NCBI GenBank assembly: GCA_902492065.1
Contig: CABUKE010000007.1
Span: forward strand, 42,086 to 106,085
Reading direction: 5' to 3'
DNA length: 64,000 nt
From: an uncultured Eubacteriales bacterium
GTDB lineage: Bacteria > Bacillota > Clostridia > UBA1381 > UMGS1253
The notes under the pieces were generated by a model. That model was not told the origin of the DNA. It ran no database searches and saw only the letters and a program-made list of their open reading frames with translations. This document shows, piece after piece, positions 41,689 to 51,035 of the stretch (position 1 is its first letter; each line of letters starts with the position of its first letter). A program made the position numbers and the translations under genes.

Positions 41689-41717
41689 TTGACGAATCCG
41701 GTAAAATTTAGTATGAT
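41689..41717 (+). promoter_or_regulatory. Promoter of the secreted SGNH protein gene
   Basis: TTGACG (41689-41694), 17 bp, TATGAT (41712-41717). Confidence 0.8.
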
Positions 41718-41765
41718 ATTTATAGAAAACAGGAACAAAAACAGAACATATAAAGGAGAATGGAT

Positions 41766-44700
41766 ATGAAAAAGCGCATATTGCCTGTTATTTTAACTGT
41801 ATGTCTGCTTCTGACAATGACGGTGCCTTTGCCTGCTGCCGCTGTGACCGGAAGTCCAATTAATATGGAATTTTCTTCCGCGGAAGTAGATGATACCGGA
41901 CTGCCAAATGGTATGGCTTCCGCCGGCATTCCAAAGCCAGGCACGGCTGGTACACCGTATCTCTACGGTGTCGTTGACGGCCTTTACGGAAAAGAGGCGT
42001 CCGACGAGGTATTCTACTACAGCGGCGAGCAGAACGGCAGTTTTGTTGATATGGATGGTATGACGGCCGATGTAGTCCGCAATGGATGCTTTAACATTGC
42101 GTCCAACATTGGCGGTGTCGATGACGGAATTATTCATCTTTCTTTTGAGATGGCGCGCAACGGCTACGAATACGGTGGCTATGTGGAGCTTCGTCCGCGG
42201 CACAAGGACTCGGGTACATCGTACCCGTACTTTGACCCGCAGGCCCAGCTTTGGAACAATACGAACCCGACAGTAGGGCTTACCATGTTCGGGCAGCCTG
42301 TTGATGCAGAAGGCGTTAAGGTCAAAAACTGGAACAAGTTTGACTATGTATTTTTTACAAAATATTCCCCGGACAGCGGCGCGACCGTATATACGGCGGT
42401 TGACGCCTACTATAACGGCGATAAGGTCATTGACAAATTAAAGCTTGACGCGGATAAGAACCTGGAGGGCGACCAGATTATGACTGGGGTCAATCAGGTC
42501 CGGTTTGCCTATTCTTTGACAAAATACTATGACTACTTCCCACGCTCGACGGCCTTTATTGACAATGTTGTATGCGAGGCACTGGATGAGGAGCCGGTCA
42601 TTGCAAACCCGGAGCTGACACACGCTTCTCTGACAATTGACAACCGGCATCGTACCATGACAAACGACGACGAAACCATGACTGTTTCTGCTTTGACCAG
42701 CGGCCTGCCGAATACATATGACTATGCGTTTGCCGATGCATCGGGGAGGCTTTTGAGTGCGGACAGCACGGCACTTCTGACTGCCGGCAACCTTGTCGTA
42801 AAGGATAAATCAACGGGGGAGGCCATTGCTTACTACCGGGTTGAACAGCCGGAATATGCCGAGGCTGCTCCGGTCATTGGCCTTACTTTCAGCTCGTCGG
42901 ACGTAAACAGCACGACAAAGATTCCAAACGGTATGTCGGGCGGGTCGCTCCCGGTGAGCGGGACGGAAAACTCGCCGTATACATATGGTTTCGGCTCCGG
43001 TATGTATGGCAAGGACGCGCAGGACGAGAGCTTCTGGTTTACGACCGAATGGGCGGATTCCGCTTTTGTGGATGCGGGCGGCGTTACGGCAGGCAATCTC
43101 CGTTACGCTTGCTTTAACATTGACCCGAATATCAGAAGTCTGGGGGAAAACGACCTGATTCATGTATCGTTTGAAGCTACGCGCGACGGCTTTGCGCGCG
43201 GGATTGCGGCAGAAATGCGGTCGAACCACGACGGTTATACATCCGGTGTCATGCCGTATTTTGCACAGGGAAACTTTCTGGACTGCACCAGCACAAAGGG
43301 CATGTCCATATTCGGCCAATATATTGACGCAGAGGGGATGCCTCTGCAAAACTGGAACCGGTTCGATTATGTGTTCTTTCCAACTTATACCGGGAACGGC
43401 AGCACATATACGGCGGTCGATGTGTATTTTAACAACATTAAGGTGTTAAATAAACTTAAGCTTGACGCGGATAGGGATCTGGAAGGCGACCAGATTATGA
43501 CCGGACTGCTGCAAATTCGGTTCCAGTATGGGCCTACCATTGACAACGGCGTTTATCCGAAATCAACTACAATTATTGACAATCTGCAATGCGGCGTTGT
43601 AAAGCGTGCGCCCGTGATTGAACCGGTCACCCTGTCGCACACGTCGCTTACGATTGATAACCAGAGGCGTACCATTACGGACACTGATCTCGGAACGAAC
43701 GTGGACGACCTGACCAATGGCCTGAGCAAGATGTATACCTATACAGTAGTAGACGAAAACGGGCAGGAGCGGAGCGGCTCCGACTTTGCCGCACCGGGAT
43801 ATGTGCGTGTTCTGGAGGAGGGCGAGGTTATCGCAATCTATAAACTCAATCAAACGCTGAGCACGACGCTCAGCTCGGACGTATACACAGTAGTGCGCGA
43901 CTCCATAAACGGATACACCGGCATGACGGTAGATGAAGTGGTACAAAACGCTGTTGTCAACGCACGCTCGACCATTACTGCTTACAACGCAAATGGTACG
44001 GAGGCCGAAGGCGGCGCTCCGGCGGAAAAGGGGATGTATCTGCGTGTGACGGCGGCGGATAATAAAACGTATACCGACTATGTACTGAACCACGCCGAGC
44101 AGAACGCAGATGAAATCAGCTACATTGTTGACGGCTTAAACAGCGACGGCAGTTTTACAAACGGGAAGCTGACGGCCACGGTGACGATAGACGGCTACGC
44201 GCCGGGCGTGACAAAGGACTACGTCCTTGTGGCGGCGCAGTACCAGGACGGCCGCCTCTGCGGGATCGACAGCGTGTCGAAAACCGTGAGCGGCAAGGCG
44301 AGCGAGACGCTTGAGCTTACATACGACATTGAGAATCTTTCGGGCACAAGCCTGCAGCTCTATCTCTGGGACGGCTTTGAGACCATGCGACCGGTTAAGA
44401 AATCATACCTAATCGACACGCGCCTTGCAGGAAAGACCATGGCAAACTTCGGCGACAGTATTACCGGCATGGGGATGCGTTCCTATGCGGAAAACATTCA
44501 GAAAAATACGGGTATCACCACCATCAACCTCGGCATCGGCGGAGCAAAAATGGCGAACCAGAGCGGCACGTATGTCGATGTGCTCAGCATGGCGGAAACG
44601 ATGCGGGCGCTTACCACGCCGGGCTTTGACTGGGCAAAACAGGATGCGTATATTTTGCAATCCAATGATAAGTCAGCCGCCGCACATGTAGAAAACATGA

Positions 44701-45191
44701 AAAATCTCGATTTAAGCACGCTCGACTATGCGTCCATCTGGTTTGGAACAAACGACTTCACGGCAAATGTCGCGCTCGACAACCCTAATAATCTTTACGA
44801 TGTGACGACCTTTGGCGGGGCACTGCGCTACAGCCTGGATAAGCTTTTGGAAGCAAATCCAAACCTGAAAATTATGCTGATTACGCCGATGTACCGCGAC
44901 CGGCAAATCAAAGAGTCGGATAACCCATATATTGCCGACGGAAAGAACAGCGACGACTACCCGAACGGAAACGGCGTTTACCTGACGGAGTATGGCGACA
45001 AGATTAAGGAGATTGCGGCTGATTACAGTGAAAATGTCGTGGTGCTCGATATGTATGAGGAGAGCGGTATCAATCGTTACAACCATCAAAAGTATTTCTA
45101 CGACGGACTGCACCCGTACGGCGAGCCGAATAGCGTAGGCAACCGCCTGCTGGGGAGCAAGTTTGCAGATTTTATCGTTCGGAATTTCTAA
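41766..45191 (+). CDS. Large secreted protein with tandem beta domains and a C-terminal SGNH esterase domain
   Basis: 1141 residues. The signal peptide (KKRILPVILTVCLLLTMTVPLPAAA) is followed by two homologous ~270-residue modules (~28-300 and ~345-620) sharing PNGM, GLYGK/GMYGK, CFNI, MFGQ/IFGQ, AEG, NW.FDYVFF, KLKLDAD, LEGDQIMTG and IDN. A linker region (~650-880) follows, then an SGNH hydrolase: Ser898 in NFGDSITG, Gly in LGIGGAK, GTND (994-997) and DGLHP (1113-1117) with the catalytic Asp/His. Such enzymes deacetylate or de-esterify glycans. The modules are probably carbohydrate-binding. ATG 41766 is correctly spaced from AAAGGAG (41752-41758). 41760 is too close. Confidence 0.85.
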   Translation: MKKRILPVILTVCLLLTMTVPLPAAAVTGSPINMEFSSAEVDDTGLPNGMASAGIPKPGTAGTPYLYGVVDGLYGKEASDEVFYYSGEQNGSFVDMDGMTADVVRNGCFNIASNIGGVDDGIIHLSFEMARNGYEYGGYVELRPRHKDSGTSYPYFDPQAQLWNNTNPTVGLTMFGQPVDAEGVKVKNWNKFDYVFFTKYSPDSGATVYTAVDAYYNGDKVIDKLKLDADKNLEGDQIMTGVNQVRFAYSLTKYYDYFPRSTAFIDNVVCEALDEEPVIANPELTHASLTIDNRHRTMTNDDETMTVSALTSGLPNTYDYAFADASGRLLSADSTALLTAGNLVVKDKSTGEAIAYYRVEQPEYAEAAPVIGLTFSSSDVNSTTKIPNGMSGGSLPVSGTENSPYTYGFGSGMYGKDAQDESFWFTTEWADSAFVDAGGVTAGNLRYACFNIDPNIRSLGENDLIHVSFEATRDGFARGIAAEMRSNHDGYTSGVMPYFAQGNFLDCTSTKGMSIFGQYIDAEGMPLQNWNRFDYVFFPTYTGNGSTYTAVDVYFNNIKVLNKLKLDADRDLEGDQIMTGLLQIRFQYGPTIDNGVYPKSTTIIDNLQCGVVKRAPVIEPVTLSHTSLTIDNQRRTITDTDLGTNVDDLTNGLSKMYTYTVVDENGQERSGSDFAAPGYVRVLEEGEVIAIYKLNQTLSTTLSSDVYTVVRDSINGYTGMTVDEVVQNAVVNARSTITAYNANGTEAEGGAPAEKGMYLRVTAADNKTYTDYVLNHAEQNADEISYIVDGLNSDGSFTNGKLTATVTIDGYAPGVTKDYVLVAAQYQDGRLCGIDSVSKTVSGKASETLELTYDIENLSGTSLQLYLWDGFETMRPVKKSYLIDTRLAGKTMANFGDSITGMGMRSYAENIQKNTGITTINLGIGGAKMANQSGTYVDVLSMAETMRALTTPGFDWAKQDAYILQSNDKSAAAHVENMKNLDLSTLDYASIWFGTNDFTANVALDNPNNLYDVTTFGGALRYSLDKLLEANPNLKIMLITPMYRDRQIKESDNPYIADGKNSDDYPNGNGVYLTEYGDKIKEIAADYSENVVVLDMYEESGINRYNHQKYFYDGLHPYGEPNSVGNRLLGSKFADFIVRNF

Positions 45192-45201
45192 AAAGGGTAC
45201 A

Positions 45202-45236
45202 AAAAAGCCTGACCACTTTGGCCAGGCTTTTTTATT
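45202..45236. terminator. Bidirectional terminator
   Basis: AAAAAGCCTG / CAGGCTTTTT between the stops of the SGNH gene and the convergent CofE-like gene. Confidence 0.8.
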
Positions 45237-45243
45237 TTTCTGT

Positions 45244-46425
45244 TTAGTTTGCAAAATTGTTGAAATAGTTCTGTACCAGAACGATCGGCGTACCCTTGTC
45301 GCCGCTCCCGCTCGTCAGGTCGCATAGCGAGCCAATCAAGTCGGTGAGGCGGCGCGGCGTCGTCCCCTGGGAAACCATATCGCCCTTCAAATCTGCGTCC
45401 TTTTCCTGGATGCGGCGGCGAATCGCTTCCGCCAGCTCCTCGCCCTCCAAGCCAGCAAAGTCATTGTCGGCCAGATATTTAAGCTTCACCTCGTTCGGCA
45501 GGCCGCGCAGCCCGTCCGTGTAGCCTGCGCCAACAACCGGGTCAGCCAGCTCCCAAATCTTGCCCACCGGGTCTTTGAACGCACCGTCGCCGTAGACCAT
45601 AGCCTCAACCTGCACGCCCGTGCGCGCCTTGATTTCCTTTTGAATATTTTCTGCCACTTCCTGTGCATTTTTCGGGAACAGCTTCACCGTGTTTTCCGTC
45701 GCCTTGTTGGAACCGAGCAGGCCGTACTGCGGATTATAGCCGCTGCCGTTGACCGATTCGTTCAAAATTTCGTCAAGTGTGTATACCTTTTCGCCGCCCG
45801 CAGCAAGGATGCGCCGCTTCGAGCGTGTGCGCGTATGGATATCGCAGCAGAGCACGTTTTTCGTAAACTTCACGATTGCTTCCGGATGGTTGGCAAACAC
45901 GATTTCCGCTTCTGCGCCCTCTTCTTCAATCAAAGACGCATAATAGTCCACATAGTCAACGCCGGTGAAGGCGTGCTTTACATAGCCAAAATACTTACGG
46001 TACTCCTCGCGCGACAATACATCCGTATAGGGGTTTACACCGCTGCCGTCGAGCAGGTCCATATCAAAGAGATGGTTGCCTACCTCGTCCGACGGGTAGC
46101 TGAGCATCAGCACTACCTTTTTTGCGCCCTTTGCAATTCCGCGCAGACAGATTGCAAACCGGTTCCGGCTCAGAATCGGGAACACCACACCAATCGTTTC
46201 TCCACCCAATTTTGCCTTAATATCTGCCGCAATGTCGTCCGTGGAAGCGTAATTGCCGTCTGCGCGCGCCACGACCGCCTCTGTGACACAAATAACGTCC
46301 CGGTCATGCAGCGTGAAGCCGTCTTCCTTTGCCGCTGCGAGCACCGCGTCTGCCGTAATTTTTACAATGTCGTCGCCCTGTCGAATAATCGGGGCCTTAA
46401 TCCCCCGTGAGATCGTACCTGCCAT
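45244..46425 (-). CDS. Coenzyme F420-0:L-glutamate ligase family protein (CofE-like)
   Basis: 393 residues. Family features: GDDIVKITADAVLAAAKEDGFTLHDRDVICVTEAVVARADGNY, SRNRFAICLRGIAKGAKKV, the YGDGAFKDPVGKIWELADPVVGAGYTDGLRG segment. Canonical CofE adds glutamate to F420, but Clostridia of this kind are not expected to make F420 and no other cof gene is nearby, so the substrate is probably another carboxylate. The length exceeds archaeal CofE (~250). Start set at 46425 with GGAGGG. The in-frame ATG at 46497 has no such site. Confidence 0.78.
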   Translation of the reverse strand: MAGTISRGIKAPIIRQGDDIVKITADAVLAAAKEDGFTLHDRDVICVTEAVVARADGNYASTDDIAADIKAKLGGETIGVVFPILSRNRFAICLRGIAKGAKKVVLMLSYPSDEVGNHLFDMDLLDGSGVNPYTDVLSREEYRKYFGYVKHAFTGVDYVDYYASLIEEEGAEAEIVFANHPEAIVKFTKNVLCCDIHTRTRSKRRILAAGGEKVYTLDEILNESVNGSGYNPQYGLLGSNKATENTVKLFPKNAQEVAENIQKEIKARTGVQVEAMVYGDGAFKDPVGKIWELADPVVGAGYTDGLRGLPNEVKLKYLADNDFAGLEGEELAEAIRRRIQEKDADLKGDMVSQGTTPRRLTDLIGSLCDLTSGSGDKGTPIVLVQNYFNNFAN

Positions 46426-46500
46426 ATGATTCCCTCCTGCTTTACCGTCTGCCCATACTGTTTCTTTCCTGATTTCTGTGGTTACCATTACCGACACATT

Positions 46501-46530
46501 ATTGTATCAGGAAATGGAGCCTTTTGTCAA
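46501..46530 (-). promoter_or_regulatory. Promoter of the CofE-like gene
   Basis: Minus-strand TTGACA (46525-46530), 18 bp, TACAAT (46501-46506). Confidence 0.7.
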
Positions 46531-46535
46531 TACCA

Positions 46536-46571
46536 ATAAAAAAGCTTTGCACGATTGTGCAAAGCTTTTCA
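46536..46571 (-). terminator. Terminator of the Gfo/Idh gene
   Basis: AAAAGCTTTGCAC / GTGCAAAGCTTTT, 13-bp stem, with T run on the minus strand. Confidence 0.85.
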
Positions 46572-46582
46572 TAAAATACAAA

Positions 46583-47761
46583 TTAGATTTCCGGAATTTG
46601 TACCTCAATCTCATGACCAAGCTCGGACGACTTCATAATACCGTCGAGGATTGCCTGGTTGTAGAGGATCTGGCTTGCCGGAACCGGAGCCTCACCGCCG
46701 TTTTTGATTGCGTCGAGGAAGGAACGAACCTTAACCTCAAAGCAGTTTACGTCGCTCTCCTTCATCGGAATTTCCGTTTCAACCTGCTCGCCGCCAACCT
46801 CACTGTAAACCTTAAGCGGGCCGCCGATGGAGCCATTCCAGCACTCGGTCGACGGGATACGAAGGCTGCCCTTTGTACCCATGATAATCGTGTCGCCCGA
46901 CGTGTCGAGGTTCATTGCCCATGCGATACGGAAGTCGAGGATAATACCGCCTTCCAGACGGATAAAGCCTGCTGCAAAGTCGTCTACGCCAAACTTCTTT
47001 GCATATTCAGCCCGCTTCGACTTCGGATACCCGCAGTAGTTCGGATCCTTACCGAAGAAGTCGGACTTATAACCCGTAACCGTAAGCGGCTTCGGATAGC
47101 CGATTGCATTTAATACCATATCGAGCGAGTAGCAGCCGATGTCGCCCAGCGCGCCAATGCCGCCCGTTTCCTTCTCGATAAACGTCGTGCCAAACGGCGT
47201 CGGGATACCGCGCCGGCGGCCGCCGCCCGTCTGTATGTAATAAATCTGGCCGAGCACACCCGACTCTACAACAGCCTTTACCATCTGCATGTTCGGGTCA
47301 AAGCGCGGCTGGAACCCGATCGAGAGTACCTTCCCGCTGCGCTTCTCTGCGCGCAGAATCTCAATCGCTTCCTCCGTCGTTACGCACATCGGCTTCTCGA
47401 GCAGAACGTTTACGCCCTTATCCAGCGCGTAAATCGTACACTCGGCATGCGTCATATTGTAGGTGCACACGCTGACTGCGTCGAGCTTCAGGCTCTCGTC
47501 GTCGAGCATTTCCTTGTGGCTGAGGTAGCATTTTACGCCGTCTACCTCATGCTTTTTAAAGAACGCTTCCGCCTTGCCCGGAATCAGGTCCGCGCCCGCT
47601 ACGATATCTACGTCGGGCATCTTCTTGTACTGCTCCATATGTGCGTCCGCGATCCAGCCGGTACCGATGATACCAACGCGGAGACGTTTGCTTGCATCAA
47701 CTGCAACGCCCTCGTCCGCAACGTTTTTAAACTGGTTCAAGATTGCATCTTCATTTGCCAT
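46583..47761 (-). CDS. Gfo/Idh/MocA-family oxidoreductase
   Basis: 392 residues. The N-terminal Rossmann motif VGIIGTGWIADAHMEQY (~28-44) binds NAD(P). VSVCTYNMTHAECTIYALDKGVNVLLEKPMCVTTEEA (with catalytic EKP) and GDIGCYSLDMVLNAIGYPKP mark the family. It oxidises or reduces a sugar or inositol derivative in the cytoplasm. The substrate is unknown. Monocistronic with terminator. It may belong with the surrounding glycan-use genes. Confidence 0.92.
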   Translation of the reverse strand: MANEDAILNQFKNVADEGVAVDASKRLRVGIIGTGWIADAHMEQYKKMPDVDIVAGADLIPGKAEAFFKKHEVDGVKCYLSHKEMLDDESLKLDAVSVCTYNMTHAECTIYALDKGVNVLLEKPMCVTTEEAIEILRAEKRSGKVLSIGFQPRFDPNMQMVKAVVESGVLGQIYYIQTGGGRRRGIPTPFGTTFIEKETGGIGALGDIGCYSLDMVLNAIGYPKPLTVTGYKSDFFGKDPNYCGYPKSKRAEYAKKFGVDDFAAGFIRLEGGIILDFRIAWAMNLDTSGDTIIMGTKGSLRIPSTECWNGSIGGPLKVYSEVGGEQVETEIPMKESDVNCFEVKVRSFLDAIKNGGEAPVPASQILYNQAILDGIMKSSELGHEIEVQIPEI

Positions 47762-47915
47762 TGCTTGCTCTCTCCTCTTTTACAAAATTTATACCCACTG
47801 GGGGCAAACTTTCCAAATTACTCCCCCTTATTCTAATACAATTTTGGCAAGAAATCAACTCTTTTTCGATTTTTTGCACAGAAAATTTATTGCCTATTCA
47901 CAAAGGGGCAAGGAT

Positions 47916-47945
47916 TTGCTTTTTTGCAGAAAAGTATGCTATAAT
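47916..47945 (+). promoter_or_regulatory. Candidate promoter of the broken methyltransferase gene
   Basis: TTGCTT (47916-47921), 18 bp, TATAAT (47940-47945). Confidence 0.55.
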
Positions 47946-47988
47946 TTCTCTTGTCATTCGCTGATTTTAAGCAAAGGGGGCAGCCATT

Positions 47989-48773
47989 GTGGAACATATG
48001 AGCCAACATAAAGCCGTGAAAGAACAGTATAAGTCGGCGGACAATCTCAGCGCGCGGATTTCCATTCATAAAAAGTATTCGATAAATAAATTTGGGTTTG
48101 GAAACTGGATCGCTTCGCATTACGCTTTTCGACCGGGTTCAGAGGTGTTAGAGCTTGGATGCGGTACGGGGGAGATGTGGAGAGATCACCTACATCTTCT
48201 GGATAAAAATGTTCACCTGTTGCTCACAGACATTTCCGAGGGTATGGTCTCTCTTCTGCGAAAAATATGCTGGGCGTTCCTGAAAATGTTTCGTATGGCG
48301 TAGTGGATATTGAAGATATCCCGTACGAAAACGGCCGTTTCGGCGGCGTGATTGCCAATATGATGCTGTATCATGTGCCGGATATCGGGAGGGCCTTATC
48401 AGAGGTTCGGCGCGTCCTGTCGGACGAGGGGCGCTTTTACTGTGCGACGCATGGCGAGGATGGTATCGTCCCGTTTCTTGCACGGAATCTGCAAGAGTAT
48501 GGCGTCACGGATACGGTAAATAAGAGTTTTACTCTGCAAAACGGGGAAGGGATTTTAAAAGAGTATTTTTCAAATGTGCAGAGGTTCGAATATGAGGACG
48601 CTTTGGCAGTCACAAACATAGAAGATATGCTCAATTATGTGGAATCTTTAACAGGGGTGTCACAGATTGCAGGGCTTGGGCGGGAAACCGTAAAAGCAGC
48701 CTTGGAGAAAAAGATGGCGGGGGGCGTGTTGCACGTTCCGAAAGAATATGGGATGTTTATTTGCAGTAAATAG
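47989..48773 (+). pseudogene. SAM-dependent methyltransferase, frameshifted
   Basis: Two overlapping frames make up one class I methyltransferase. The first (47989-48303) has LELGCGTGEMW (motif I) and LLLTDISEGMV. The second (48267-48773) continues with VDIEDIPYENGRFGGVIANMMLYHVPDIGRALSEVRRVL. Removing two bases from the TCTCTCTT tract at 48248-48255 restores MVSSAKNMLGVPENV across the junction. The lesion is therefore a CT-dinucleotide insertion, a true mutation or a sequencing error. GTG 47989 has AAAGGGGG upstream. The natural substrate is unknown. Confidence 0.85.
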
Positions 48774-48829
48774 CAGTCGCTGCACGCTTCATACATTTTA
48801 TCATTACAATACAGGAGAGGAGAATAAAC

Positions 48830-50986
48830 ATGGACATACAGGCGCAGCTCGCGAAGGAATTTCAACTCAAACCGGAGTATGCGAAAAATATTGTAACGCT
48901 GATTGACGAGGGCAACACGATTCCGTTTATTGCCCGCTACCGCAAGGAGATGACCGGCTCGTGTGACGACCAGGTATTGCGGGAGCTGCACGAACGGCTC
49001 GACTATCTGCGCAATTTGGAGAAGCGCAAGGAGGAGATTGTCGGCGTAATCACTGAACAGGAGAAGATGACCGACGAGCTGCGCGCCGAGATTGCAGAAG
49101 CGCAGACGCTGGCGCGTCTGGAGGACATCTACCGCCCATTCAAGCAGAAGCGGCGCACACGCGCCACTGTCGCACGGGAGCGTGGGCTTGAGCCGCTGGC
49201 ACAGCTGATTGCTTCCCAGACCATGCGCTCCGGCGACCTGTTGTCGGAGGCGGAGAAGTATATCGACGAAGAAAAGGGTGTGGCAAGCGCACAGGAGGCA
49301 ATTGCGGGGGCGCAGGATATCATAGCAGAGCTGGTATCTGATGACGCGCAGGCGCGGCAAATGCTGCGGGATCTGTATGAGCGGACGGCGCTGCTGACCG
49401 CTGCGGCGGCAAAGGAGGAGGACTCCGTCTATGCGACGTACTACGACTATAGCGAGCCAGCCACGAAGGTGCCTTCCCACCGGGTGCTTGCTATCAACCG
49501 CGGCGAAAAGGAAGGGTACTTAAAGGTCGGCGTCGAGGTAGACGCGGCGCGCGCGGTGGAACGCCTTACGCGGATGTTCCTGACTGAAAAGAGCGTCACG
49601 GACGATTATTATGCCGAAGCTATCGAAGACGCGTACAAGCGGCTGATTGCGCCGTCGCTCGAGCGGGAGATACGTTCCGGCCTGACGGAGCGCGCCGACG
49701 AGCAGGCGATTAAAATTTTTGGTTTAAACCTCAAAGCGCTGCTGATGCAGCCGCCAGTCAAGGGTAAGGTGACGCTCGGCTTCGACCCGGCGTACCGGAC
49801 GGGGTGCAAGATTGCCGTGGTGGACGCGACGGGCAAGGTGCTCGACACGACGGTTGTCTATCCCACGCCGCCGCAGAACAAAGTGGAAGAAGCGAAGGCG
49901 AAGCTCAAGCAGCTCATAAACAAGCATAAGGTCGACGTTATTGCAATCGGGAACGGGACCGCGTCGAAGGAGTCGGAAATCTTTGTCGCGGAGCTGCTTC
50001 GTGAGGTTGACCGCCCGGTGTCGTACATGGTGGTTAACGAGGCAGGCGCGTCAGTCTATTCGGCCTCGAAGCTCGGCGCAAAGGAGTTCCCGGAATTTGA
50101 TGTATCTCTGCGCAGTGCGGTTTCAATCGCGCGGCGATTGCAGGACCCGCTCGCCGAACTTGTCAAAATTGACCCGAAGTCCGTCGGTGTGGGCCAGTAC
50201 CAGCACGACATGCCGCAAAGACAGCTCGACGACACGCTGGCCGGCGTTGTCGAGGACTGCGTCAACCGGGTTGGCGTTGACCTCAATACTGCGTCGGCGC
50301 CGCTTTTGTCATATGTGTCCGGCCTGTCGGCCTCTGTGGCGCAGAACGTCGTGGCCTACCGGGAGGAAAACGGCGCATTTACGGCAAGGCCACAGCTCAA
50401 AAAGGTTGCAAAGCTCGGCCCAAAGGCGTACGAGCAGTGCGCGGGCTTTCTGCGCATACCGGGTGCAAAAAACATGCTCGACAACACGGGTGTCCATCCG
50501 GAGTCGTATGCGGCGGCGCAGGAACTGCTTACGTTGTTTGGCTACCAGACGGGGGACATAGCGGAACAGGGGGCCGCAGGCCTTTCGGAAAAGGTAAAGG
50601 AGATGGGTGCGGCAAAGGCGGCGCAGGCATGCGGCGTCGGCGTACCCACGCTGCGCGACATTGTGGAGGAGCTGTCCAAGCCGGGGCGCGATGTGCGCGA
50701 CGAGCTGCCGCCGCCTATGCTGCGCACGGATGTGATGGATATGAAGGACTTAAAGCCCAGCATGCAGATGAAAGGGACAGTACGCAACGTCGTTGACTTT
50801 GGCGTATTTGTCGATATCGGCGTCCATCAGGACGGTCTGGTGCATATCTCGCAGATTACGAACCGCTATATCAAGCATCCGTCAGAGGTGCTGCAGGTCG
50901 GCGATGTGGTCGACGTGTGGGTATTAAATGTGGATGTGGAAAAGAAGCGGATTTCTCTGACTATGAAACGGCCGGAGAAAAACTGA
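48830..50986 (+). CDS. tex: Tex-family RNA-binding transcription accessory protein
   Basis: 718 residues, the usual length. Tex N-terminal domain (LAKEFQLKPEYAKNIVTLIDEGNTIPFIARYRKEMTG), YqgF-like domain (LGFDPAYRTGCKIAVVDATGKVL), helix-hairpin-helix motifs (NTASAPLLSYVSGLSASVAQNVVAYREENG) and a C-terminal S1 domain (GTVRNVVDFGVFVDIGVHQDGLVHISQIT). It binds nucleic acid and affects transcription. GGAGAGGAG site precedes ATG 48830. Confidence 0.96.
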   Translation: MDIQAQLAKEFQLKPEYAKNIVTLIDEGNTIPFIARYRKEMTGSCDDQVLRELHERLDYLRNLEKRKEEIVGVITEQEKMTDELRAEIAEAQTLARLEDIYRPFKQKRRTRATVARERGLEPLAQLIASQTMRSGDLLSEAEKYIDEEKGVASAQEAIAGAQDIIAELVSDDAQARQMLRDLYERTALLTAAAAKEEDSVYATYYDYSEPATKVPSHRVLAINRGEKEGYLKVGVEVDAARAVERLTRMFLTEKSVTDDYYAEAIEDAYKRLIAPSLEREIRSGLTERADEQAIKIFGLNLKALLMQPPVKGKVTLGFDPAYRTGCKIAVVDATGKVLDTTVVYPTPPQNKVEEAKAKLKQLINKHKVDVIAIGNGTASKESEIFVAELLREVDRPVSYMVVNEAGASVYSASKLGAKEFPEFDVSLRSAVSIARRLQDPLAELVKIDPKSVGVGQYQHDMPQRQLDDTLAGVVEDCVNRVGVDLNTASAPLLSYVSGLSASVAQNVVAYREENGAFTARPQLKKVAKLGPKAYEQCAGFLRIPGAKNMLDNTGVHPESYAAAQELLTLFGYQTGDIAEQGAAGLSEKVKEMGAAKAAQACGVGVPTLRDIVEELSKPGRDVRDELPPPMLRTDVMDMKDLKPSMQMKGTVRNVVDFGVFVDIGVHQDGLVHISQITNRYIKHPSEVLQVGDVVDVWVLNVDVEKKRISLTMKRPEKN

Positions 50987-50995
50987 TACGGGCAT

Positions 50996-51028
50996 AAAAA
51001 AAGACCGGAAAATTCCGGTCTTTTTTGT
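50996..51028. terminator. Bidirectional terminator after tex
   Basis: AAGACCGGAA-aa-TTCCGGTCTT with A and T runs on both sides, shared with the convergent secreted-protein gene. Confidence 0.85.
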
Positions 51029-51035
51029 TTTTCAT

